10,233 nucleotides of DNA from Promethearchaeota archaeon (GTDB taxonomy: Archaea; Asgardarchaeota; Lokiarchaeia; Sigyniarchaeales; SOKP01). How positions within the stretch are numbered: the first letter of the stretch is position 1; each line of letters begins with the position of its first letter. A model generated the notes under the pieces. The model was not told where the DNA came from. It did no database searches and saw only the letters and a list, made by a program, of their open reading frames with translations. The stretch covers positions 1-10,233 of the forward strand of contig JAUWZT010000128.1 of assembly GCA_030615145.1 (NCBI GenBank), read 5' to 3'. The position numbers and the translations under genes were made by a program. This document shows, in pieces, positions 1-5,689 of the stretch.

Positions 1-1797
1 GTGCCAACCTTGCGTCTCTATTACTAAATCAGCACCATAGCTAAGATTTGCACTAAGCACTGTTTGACTCGACAAAAAACTAAATGCTCCTGCTGTAAAT
101 ATCACGAAAGAAAAAGTAAAAGCAAAAGTAACAATTGTATTCGAATTTCTCCTTGCATATCTAAATATGAATATTCTATACACTGGTGCTAATTTTTTAT
201 TAAATATGTGAAAAAACTCAATAAAAAATCTTAAAATCAAAGGTAATAATCCTAGTCCTGCTAGTGTCATTCCAATTAAAAATAGTATAAGGAGGGCTAT
301 TAATGTACCTGACAGTAGTGCGGCATCTCCAGTTGTCATTATTCTTGGAATAACAAAAAGAACAAAAGCACTGTTAGCAGCCAATATAACGCCAACGATT
401 AATAATTTATAATTTACAGGAGCCTTTTTTCGAAGCTTATATAACACATCTTCCTTACGATAAGGATGAATTGACTCAATCAATTGAAGTTTCATTACTT
501 TTACCGCTGGAGAGATGCTTACTACAAGCCCTACACTTACTCCTATAATATATGAAAATAATATTGACCAAAATGTAATAGAAAACGATATGTTGCCTGT
601 TAAACCTGGTATGGATTCTGCTACTACAGCTCCCGCGATAGGGAGCACTACGTATTGAGTTGCCAGTTGGGCAAAAATAATACCTAATATCGTTCCAAAA
701 TTACATAAGATCATTCCTTGAACTAAGACTATTATCAGGTTATATTTCTTAGTAGCACCTAAGGTTCTAAAGATTCCAAACTCTCTTATTCGTTCTTCCA
801 CAGATGTTTTAAGTATTCCGTTGATTAAAACTCCTGATATCAACATCGATATCATCGATACAAAAACAAAAATTATCGTGATTACAACGCTCAAATATTC
901 TGAAAAACCTAATACATTTAATTTGGGTAGATCGATATTATATTCATTAATTCCGATAAAAAGTTGGATTTCAGCAGCTAAATCTTTCACTACATTTTCA
1001 GAACCACCAATATCTCTTGCATCATACAAGTTTAGACCTTTTTTTAATGTAAGAATTAACTCATTACATTTTCCATTAAGTGATTCATTTCCAAAAAGAT
1101 CATAAAGCGTGTTGATATCAACAACAATTAATGGTCTATTTGCATAACCTATTGGCCATTTTAATTGAAAATCAAAAATTCTATCAATTGTAAAATTTTT
1201 AACTCTATGTAAAGATTTATTACCATAAAATATTTTCATCCTAATTTCAATTGTATCGTTTTCCGCGTATTTAATATCATCATTGAAACCATAATAAATA
1301 GCGCAGTGATATAAGGGTAGACTCGATAAATCTAACAATTCATTTAAACCGGGTTTAACAAAACTCCCAAATGTTAGTTTGTTTTCCAAAGTGAAATTTA
1401 TTCCTGAGATATATACTCCTTCACTTTCATTTATCAATTCTTGAGTTTCGAACCCTTTTGAAATGCTTACATTACCCCATAAACTCATTCTTGGTATGAA
1501 GCCTCCAATATCATCCATATTGTTTTGTATTGTTTCTACTATTGGTTGATAATCAAAATAATTAGAACGGTTATCGGGCTCACCATTATAATGTCTTACG
1601 CGGATATTAAAGTCCTGCTGACCCGCGTCTATACTAAGGTAGTTAGTAAATGTTACAGAAATAGAATCAGACAAAAAAAGGACCATAGCTAATAGTCCAA
1701 CTGAAATCATTACACCGACGATTGCTAAACTTGTTCTCACTTTATGATGTGAAAGATCTTTGAATGTATATTTAAATATTGTCTTAATATTAGTCAT
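1..1797 (-). CDS. FtsX/MacB-type ABC transporter permease (C-terminus beyond window)
   Basis: The reading frame is open from an ATG at 1797 down to base 1 (599 codons) and continues outside the window. Visible order: a short cytoplasmic N-terminus, membrane segment at about 22-44, a large extracytoplasmic domain at about 45-300, then membrane segments near 302-328, 352-388, 405-430, 463-484, 493-531 and 553-577. Residues 334-350 (EERIREFGIFRTLGATK) match the cytoplasmic signature of FtsX-like permeases. A segment near 540-577, arginine-rich then hydrophobic, repeats the layout of the N-terminus, so this appears to be a duplicated, double-length permease of perhaps 1,000 residues. The preceding ATPase gene lies 51 nt upstream on the same strand, so the two probably form one MacB/LolCDE-like exporter or mechanotransmission complex. 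The substrate cannot be told. No clear Shine-Dalgarno sequence precedes the ATG; a run of 12 A on the coding strand lies 18-29 nt upstream. Confidence 0.88.
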   Translation of the reverse strand, partial: MTNIKTIFKYTFKDLSHHKVRTSLAIVGVMISVGLLAMVLFLSDSISVTFTNYLSIDAGQQDFNIRVRHYNGEPDNRSNYFDYQPIVETIQNNMDDIGGFIPRMSLWGNVSISKGFETQELINESEGVYISGINFTLENKLTFGSFVKPGLNELLDLSSLPLYHCAIYYGFNDDIKYAENDTIEIRMKIFYGNKSLHRVKNFTIDRIFDFQLKWPIGYANRPLIVVDINTLYDLFGNESLNGKCNELILTLKKGLNLYDARDIGGSENVVKDLAAEIQLFIGINEYNIDLPKLNVLGFSEYLSVVITIIFVFVSMISMLISGVLINGILKTSVEERIREFGIFRTLGATKKYNLIIVLVQGMILCNFGTILGIIFAQLATQYVVLPIAGAVVAESIPGLTGNISFSITFWSILFSYIIGVSVGLVVSISPAVKVMKLQLIESIHPYRKEDVLYKLRKKAPVNYKLLIVGVILAANSAFVLFVIPRIMTTGDAALLSGTLIALLILFLIGMTLAGLGLLPLILRFFIEFFHIFNKKLAPVYRIFIFRYARRNSNTIVTFAFTFSFVIFTAGAFSFLSSQTVLSANLSYGADLVIETQGWH

Positions 1798-1848
1798 TTG
1801 ATGTAAATTTTCTATTTTTTTTTTTTATATTCATACAGATGATTGATT

Positions 1849-2985
1849 TTAGTATAAAAATAATATATCTCCTTCAACTTTTCCATTGATGTTGTTTTCA
1901 TCTAGGAGTTCCACCAGAATATCGTTAAAATGCTCTGGTAAGTTCACAACAATTGGATTTGGAATAGAATTTTTAATATCACTTACTTTAATCTGATTTT
2001 TCCCTTGATTCGCAAACAAAAATCTAAAAATCATATTTTTACATTTTTCTTTATTTATTTCGGCTTCTTGTTTTCTTCTTATTTGCATGTTTTCTGTTTC
2101 TTTCAAGCCTCCGATTTTGCCTTCATGGGTTAACTTTCCATCCATCATATGATAAACTTTAGAAGCGAATTCAGAAACCACAGCATCGTGAGATACCGAT
2201 ATAAATGTTGCTCCTTTATTATTTAGATCTCTAATAAGGTTCAAAATCATAATTCCGGTCTTGGAGTCTAAGTCGCCAGTCGGTTCGTCGAGAATTACTA
2301 TGGCTGGATCGTTAGCAAATGCCCTTGCAATTGCTACCCTTTGTTGTTCTCCGCCACTTAATTCTGAAGGAGCATGATGCGAACGTTCTTCTAAACCAAC
2401 AAGACTTAATAAATCCAAAGCTTTCTTTCTCTTTCCTCGTTTACTTAATTTCCCTGAGAAATGTAGGGGAACCATTACATTTTCTAAAGATGTCATTTGA
2501 GGTAATAAATTATAAAATTGAAAGACAAATCCTATTCGTTCTCTTCTTATTTCTGCTAAATCATTATCATTTAGCATAGAAATATTACGACCTTCTAAAA
2601 AGATTTTTCCTCTCGTAGGAGTGTCAAGACCACCAATTAGATTCAAGAGTGTTGTCTTACCACTTCCAGAAGGACCCATAATATCAATGAAATCGCCTTT
2701 ATCAATTGTTAAATCGACACCACGGAGAGCTGCCACTGCTGTCGTCCCTAGCAAATAAGTTTTGTGTAAATTTTCAACAATAATTAAGTGTTTGTAATCT
2801 TTTCCTATCTCTTTTTGTTGTTTTAATTCTGTTTTTACTTGTTTTCTTTCTTCACGAGATAACGAGAGCGTTTCTATTTTTTCTTTTTTAATAGAATCTT
2901 TTTGCTTCTTTATTAGCCATTTCTTAAAATCTTTATTTACCTTACCTTTCCATATTGTTTTTTTTATGATTCTTGATTCAGACAT
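1849..2985 (-). CDS. ABC transporter ATP-binding protein (MacB/LolD-like) with extra N- and C-terminal regions
   Basis: 378 residues, against about 230 for a usual LolD/MacB-type nucleotide-binding domain. The ATPase core spans about 67-295: Walker A GPSGSGKT at 104-111, Q-loop Q156, signature LSGGEQ at 209-214, Walker B ending in DE at 233-234, D-loop at 238-241 and switch histidine H266. All catalytic motifs are intact. The first 66 residues are very rich in Lys/Glu/Gln and look helical. The last 80 or so residues contain a charged linker (about 295-318) and a compact region (319-378) whose helix pattern and final 'GKVEGDILFLY' strand suggest a winged-helix-like fold; this is inference. It should energise the FtsX-type permease encoded 51 nt downstream. 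The ATG at 2985 has only a weak GGGTTAACC element 4 nt upstream. Confidence 0.95.
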   Translation of the reverse strand: MSESRIIKKTIWKGKVNKDFKKWLIKKQKDSIKKEKIETLSLSREERKQVKTELKQQKEIGKDYKHLIIVENLHKTYLLGTTAVAALRGVDLTIDKGDFIDIMGPSGSGKTTLLNLIGGLDTPTRGKIFLEGRNISMLNDNDLAEIRRERIGFVFQFYNLLPQMTSLENVMVPLHFSGKLSKRGKRKKALDLLSLVGLEERSHHAPSELSGGEQQRVAIARAFANDPAIVILDEPTGDLDSKTGIMILNLIRDLNNKGATFISVSHDAVVSEFASKVYHMMDGKLTHEGKIGGLKETENMQIRRKQEAEINKEKCKNMIFRFLFANQGKNQIKVSDIKNSIPNPIVVNLPEHFNDILVELLDENNINGKVEGDILFLY

Positions 2986-2988
2986 AAA

Positions 2989-2996
2989 GGTTAACC
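2989..2996. repeat. GGTTAACC palindrome next to ATPase start
   Basis: A perfect 8-bp palindrome ends 3 nt before the ATG of the ABC ATPase gene. On the minus strand it could act as a poor ribosome-binding site or as part of an operator. It shares the AAGGTT half-element with the larger palindrome at 3103-3114. It may be chance. Confidence 0.3.
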
Positions 2997-3102
2997 CGTT
3001 AAAAATAAAAAATTTAGATTTGATAATTATAACTAAAAATAATCTAATATGTGATTAAATAAATTTTAATGCTGTAAGAAAAGAAAGTATAAAAAAGCTT
3101 TA

Positions 3103-3114
3103 AACCTTAAGGTT
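3103..3114. promoter_or_regulatory. Perfect 12-bp palindrome AACCTTAAGGTT, candidate operator
   Basis: AACCTTAAGGTT is self-complementary over 12 bp. It is the first of three adjacent dyads: CTAATT/AATTAG arms at 3115-3120 and 3130-3135 enclosing TTCGAA, and AGACGTCT at 3134-3141. It abuts a TATA-like element (GTATAAAAAAG, 3087-3097) that can be read on either strand. On the minus strand this element would serve the ABC exporter pair with a leader of roughly 75 nt; on the plus strand the leader before the gene at 3243 would be about 125 nt. A repressor site is a reasonable inference, but no regulator gene is seen nearby. Confidence 0.4.
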
Positions 3115-3191
3115 CTAATTTATTCGAACAATTAGACGTCTTTCATTTCTTTTCAAAAAAAAATAAGTTTATCCATACCAATAAAATAAGT

Positions 3192-3208
3192 AAGGAAAAA
3201 TTTAAAAA
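3192..3208 (+). promoter_or_regulatory. BRE/TATA-like promoter for the coiled-coil gene
   Basis: A purine-rich stretch (AAGGAAAAA) is followed by TTTAAAAA, which is the archaeal BRE plus TATA arrangement. Transcription would start about 25 nt later, near 3228-3232, just ahead of the AGGTGA ribosome-binding site at 3231-3236. The TAGAC/GTCTA dyad at 3211-3222 lies between TATA box and predicted start. Confidence 0.45.
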
Positions 3209-3210
3209 TT

Positions 3211-3222
3211 TAGACAAGTCTA
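3211..3222. promoter_or_regulatory. Inverted repeat TAGAC-AA-GTCTA, candidate operator
   Basis: Perfect 5-bp arms separated by two bases, placed between the TATA-like box and the presumed transcription start of the gene at 3243. This is a typical position for an archaeal repressor site. The half-site AGAC/GTCT recurs 70 bp upstream as AGACGTCT (3134-3141), so one regulator could bind both. Confidence 0.4.
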
Positions 3223-3242
3223 GTATTATAAGGTGAGAATGT

Positions 3243-3716
3243 GTGAAAGAAAAGGAAATTAAAGAATTGAGGAGAAGAGAATTTGAAGAGCGTAAACACT
3301 CTTCTGAATTGCTTTCGATGATTAAGGATATTGAGAAAAAAAATGCAGAGATGGAAGAATTTCTTTCAAACTTAACAATCACCTCACGAAATGATCTTCT
3401 CAAAGAAATAACCAGCGATATTATTGAAAAAAATAGTATTATTAAAGAACACGGCTTTTTCAAAGAAAATGTTTATGTTTCTGAATCGGTAAGCTCAGAA
3501 CTTATTTCGATCAATTCCATAATTGATAATCTCGTTTCCAATATCCAGAAAAATCCGTCAAAAAAAATTCTCTACTTGAGACTCTTTCTTGATCGATTTC
3601 ATGATATCTCTGACCAAGATAAAAATGTACTTATTCAATCTGTCAAAGATGAAGCCTTTGAAGGATTAAAAGAAAAAATGCTATCATTAATTAACATATT
3701 CAAATTAGAAATTTAA
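3243..3716 (+). CDS. Small coiled-coil protein of unknown function
   Basis: 157 residues, not recognised as a known family. Residues 1-43 are almost entirely charged or helix-favouring (KEKEIKELRRREFEE pattern) and should form a coiled coil. The remainder (about 50-157) reads as several amphipathic helices without cysteines, membrane segments or a signal peptide, so a soluble cytoplasmic all-helical protein is likely. The start is GTG at 3243: an AGGTGA ribosome-binding site lies at 3231-3236 and an in-frame TGA at 3234-3236 rules out a longer form. The nearby ATG at 3239 is in another frame that stops after seven codons. It is transcribed alone, away from the ABC pair and converging on the SCP2-like gene. 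Confidence 0.75.
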   Translation: MKEKEIKELRRREFEERKHSSELLSMIKDIEKKNAEMEEFLSNLTITSRNDLLKEITSDIIEKNSIIKEHGFFKENVYVSESVSSELISINSIIDNLVSNIQKNPSKKILYLRLFLDRFHDISDQDKNVLIQSVKDEAFEGLKEKMLSLINIFKLEI

Positions 3717-3719
3717 AAT

Positions 3720-3742
3720 TAGAAAAAAAAGAAAGAAAAAAT
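3720..3742 (-). terminator. T-rich archaeal-type terminator after the SCP2-like gene
   Basis: Read on the minus strand, the tract downstream of the stop at 3789 is a long run of T broken only by a few C (plus strand: AAAAAAAA, then GAAAG, then AAAAAA). Archaeal polymerases terminate at such T tracts without a hairpin. It lies in the 72-nt gap between two convergent genes. Confidence 0.4.
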
Positions 3743-3788
3743 CAAATTCTTATCTTTAATTATGATCTTATGAAATTCTTACAAAAGT

Positions 3789-4187
3789 TTATTCATATTC
3801 AAATAATTTCATTAGAGTTAGAACGTTTTTAATTCCCTTAATTTTGATTCGGAATGTAAGAATTCTCCAAATTATAGATCCCATCGAAATATCCCCTCCA
3901 CCTAGAAGATCTACAAAAAATTGCATTTTTGCTCCTAGAAGTCCATCCCATCCAACATTCTTCTTTTTGATGTTTTCCTTTGGGGTGTTTTCAATACTCT
4001 CTACATAAATTTTGCCTTTGTCGATTACTAACAAGGCGGCGTATTTTCCATCTTTGGGGTTTAAGAGAATTTTTAATTCAGAATCTTTATAATCTTCCTT
4101 GAACTGCTCAATAGTATTTAAAACTTCGACCTCTTTAGCTACGACCTTGGCAAACCCTTTTATACGTTTCTTTTTTTCTTCAGCCAT
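3789..4187 (-). CDS. SCP2-like (sterol carrier protein 2 fold) putative lipid-binding protein
   Basis: 132 residues. The C-terminal two thirds have the SCP2 outline: beta-rich segments with 'KYAALLVIDKGKIYVE' (about 48-63), then 'GAKMQFFVDLLGGGD' (85-99) corresponding to the helix in which SCP2 proteins carry 'DFLKLLTGKLD'-type residues, then 'FRIKIKGIKNVLTLMKLF' (112-129) corresponding to the 'GKLKIKGD...ALKL' ending. SCP2 domains bind lipids or acyl-CoA in a hydrophobic tunnel. The specific ligand here is unknown and sequence divergence is high. The ATG at 4187 is preferred over a TTG nine bases upstream; GTTGATT before the ATG may serve as a weak ribosome-binding site. A TATA-like CATATAAG at 4236-4243 (minus strand) suggests its own promoter, 138 nt after the zinc-ribbon gene. 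No signal peptide is seen. Confidence 0.65.
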   Translation of the reverse strand: MAEEKKKRIKGFAKVVAKEVEVLNTIEQFKEDYKDSELKILLNPKDGKYAALLVIDKGKIYVESIENTPKENIKKKNVGWDGLLGAKMQFFVDLLGGGDISMGSIIWRILTFRIKIKGIKNVLTLMKLFEYE

Positions 4188-4325
4188 TTTAATCAACTTT
4201 CAACATTTTAAAAAAATATCCCACTTAAATTAAATCTTATATGAAAGTTAAAAATATCTTTTTTCAATGAAATCTAAAACAAGGAAGATGGAATGAATAG
4301 AGTATAATAGTTTCTCTTCACAAAA

Positions 4326-4577
4326 CTAATACCCGTTAGAATCGCCCATATTGAAGAACTCTTCAAAAGCTTTCCTATCTTGAGCAGAAATTTTCGACTT
4401 CGTAAGAACTTTCTTTATCACTATAGGAGCTGCTTCTTTATCGTCGTGTTTTATCGTTTTAACTATATTATAATCGTTATTATTTGGATCTATTTCGAAT
4501 TCTTTCTCACACGCTTTGCAAAATAGTTTTTTGTTTTTAGGTATCAGGATGTTATCGCAATCTGGACAAAACCTCAT
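4326..4577 (-). CDS. Small single zinc-ribbon protein resembling the N-terminus of archaeal TFS/RPB9
   Basis: 83 residues. The start MRFCPDCDNILIP plus a second pair (FCKAC, C20 and C23) gives C4-x2-C7 ... C20-x2-C23, the N-terminal zinc ribbon of archaeal transcription factor S and RPB9/RPA12-type subunits, which dock on RNA polymerase. The C-terminal zinc ribbon with the acidic DE hairpin that makes TFS a cleavage factor is absent. Residues 45-83 instead form a Lys-rich linker and a short acidic helix near the end (AQDRKAFEEFF). It might therefore bind polymerase without stimulating cleavage, or act elsewhere. The ATG at 4577 is chosen because GGTGGTC (4587-4593, minus strand), a good ribosome-binding site, lies 9 nt upstream. 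A 28-residue longer form from a TTG at 4661 is possible but has no homologous look. Confidence 0.75.
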   Translation of the reverse strand: MRFCPDCDNILIPKNKKLFCKACEKEFEIDPNNNDYNIVKTIKHDDKEAAPIVIKKVLTKSKISAQDRKAFEEFFNMGDSNGY

Positions 4578-4586
4578 AGTTTCGTT

Positions 4587-4593
4587 GACCACC
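4587..4593 (-). promoter_or_regulatory. Ribosome-binding site GGTGGTC deciding the zinc-ribbon start
   Basis: GGTGGTC on the minus strand differs by one base from the archaeal GGTGATC ribosome-binding consensus. It lies 9 nt before the ATG at 4577, favouring the 83-residue protein over the 111-residue form. Confidence 0.6.
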
Positions 4594-4697
4594 AAATTTT
4601 TATTTTTAAAAATTTTACGCTTTTTATTACTTGTTAGTATTATACAATAATCTTCTATCAATTAATTATTAAAATATTCTATATTTATAAATTTAAT

Positions 4698-4717
4698 GGC
4701 GACCAATATTTGTTGCC
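4698..4717. promoter_or_regulatory. 20-bp near-perfect palindrome, candidate divergent operator
   Basis: The outer arms GGC/GCC and inner parts AC/GT and AAT/ATT pair over 8 of 10 positions around a centre between 4707 and 4708. Its G/C content stands out from the AT-rich surroundings. It is located next to a minus-strand TATA-like box (4682-4691), so a bound protein could control the zinc-ribbon gene and perhaps GDPD1. No regulator is identified. Confidence 0.45.
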
Positions 4718-4920
4718 GTATTTAAGTATTTAAATTTTTCTTTTACAATCTTATCGTATAACTAATAATTTGGTTATGAGAAATTTGTTTGTGAAAGGAT
4801 AAATTATCAGAAGTCGTATTTTTCTGAGTTAATAGTTTTTAATTTGCTAAAATAAAAATTTAATTAAAAAGTAATATTAAATTTCCTCAGCAATAACAAG
4901 TTTTAAATGAGATTTATAAG

Positions 4921-5655
4921 ATGATTGAAAGCGAAAAAAAGATTCTAATAATAGGACATCGTGGTGCAAGCTCGGTTTCACCCGAAAATACACTAAAAGC
5001 GTTTCAAAAAGCTATTGAATTAAAAGCTGACTATGTGGAGTTTGATGTCCAAGAAACTCGAGATGGAGCTCTAGTAATTACACATGACGAAGACATTAAA
5101 AGAATAACTGGTAAAGATGGATTAATAAGAGATATGACGCTAAACGAATTGAGAAAATTAAACTTTGGAGATGGCGAAAAAATTCCAACTTTGCAAGAAT
5201 TAGTTGAATTGACAAAAAATAGGATTAGTTTAAATTGCGAAATTATAGTAGAAGGAATTACAGAAAAAGTTATTCATATTTTTAGAGAATATGATATTAT
5301 AGACACAACATTGGTGAGTTCCTTTATACACGATGAGCTATTAAAAATTCAAAAGCTAGAGCCCTCCCTAAAATTAGCTTCACTAGAACCAACTCCAGGC
5401 ACTATAAAGATTGATTGGGATAAAAAAAAAGAAATGATTCAGTATTGTATAGATAATAACCTTTACGCGATTAATCCCATAGTGATGATGGTAGATCAAC
5501 AGTTTGTAGATTTTGCTCACGCTAATAATGTAAAAGTTTTTCCGTGGACAGTTGATTCTAAGGTGGTTATTAAGAAACTTATAAGGCTTGGCGTTGATGG
5601 TATAATTACTGATGATATTTCCCATACGAAGGATATCTTAAAATCATTTTCTTAA
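4921..5655 (+). CDS. Glycerophosphodiester phosphodiesterase family protein, paralogue 1 (GDPD1)
   Basis: 244 residues, the normal size for a single-domain cytoplasmic GDPD with a TIM-barrel fold. Seen motifs: IIGHRGAS with H13 and R14, PENT with E22 and N23, VEFD with metal ligands E40 and D42, THDED with catalytic H55, and near the end PWTV and GVDGIITDD. The strand that normally reads 'IEIK' reads 'CEII' here: the metal-ligand glutamate (E107) is kept but the conserved lysine is replaced by isoleucine (I109). The family hydrolyses glycerophosphodiesters to glycerol phosphate and an alcohol; the real substrate in this organism is unknown. There is no signal peptide. GDPD2 follows 34 nt downstream and the two align nearly without gaps, so they are a tandem duplication and probably co-transcribed. 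Only a weak GAG element precedes the ATG. Confidence 0.93.
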   Translation: MIESEKKILIIGHRGASSVSPENTLKAFQKAIELKADYVEFDVQETRDGALVITHDEDIKRITGKDGLIRDMTLNELRKLNFGDGEKIPTLQELVELTKNRISLNCEIIVEGITEKVIHIFREYDIIDTTLVSSFIHDELLKIQKLEPSLKLASLEPTPGTIKIDWDKKKEMIQYCIDNNLYAINPIVMMVDQQFVDFAHANNVKVFPWTVDSKVVIKKLIRLGVDGIITDDISHTKDILKSFS

Positions 5656-5674
5656 ATTCTAATCTTAAATATTT

Positions 5675-5680
5675 GAAGGG
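5675..5680 (+). promoter_or_regulatory. Ribosome-binding site of GDPD2
   Basis: GAAGGG lies 9 nt before the ATG at 5690 inside the 34-nt spacer between the two GDPD genes. It supports independent translation initiation from a shared transcript. Confidence 0.45.
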
Positions 5681-5689
5681 ATTTTATTT

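Larger units (their letters stand above)
4578..4920. other. Divergent intergenic region between zinc-ribbon gene and GDPD1
   Basis: This 343-bp gap holds promoters for both neighbours and no convincing gene. On the minus strand, TATA-like elements lie at 4639-4648 (TTGTATAATA) and 4682-4691 (TTTATAAATA). A 20-bp imperfect palindrome occupies 4698-4717. On the plus strand, AT-rich candidates include TATTAAAT near 4875-4882, about 40 nt before GDPD1. The stretch 4720-4870 is plain AT-rich sequence in which I see nothing else. Confidence 0.5.

Noticed and set aside
821..1105. Plus-strand open frame of 94 codons
   Set aside because: It lies opposite the permease gene, whose reading frame is continuous and matches the FtsX family.
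1815..1826. Run of 12 T as a terminator between ATPase and permease
   Set aside because: Both genes are on the minus strand, where this is a run of A, so it would not terminate their transcript.
3143..3463. Minus-strand open frame of 106 codons, Leu/Ser/Phe-rich
   Set aside because: It is the complement of the charged coiled-coil gene; its hydrophobic look is an artefact of Lys/Glu codons read in reverse.
4188..4196. TTG start three codons upstream of the SCP2-like ATG
   Set aside because: ATG at 4187 is the stronger codon and the extra residues add nothing recognisable.
4578..4661. A 28-residue N-terminal extension of the zinc-ribbon protein from a TTG start
   Set aside because: The internal ATG at 4577 has a near-consensus ribosome-binding site, and the protein begins exactly at the conserved zinc ribbon. 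A TATA-like element also lies inside the extension.
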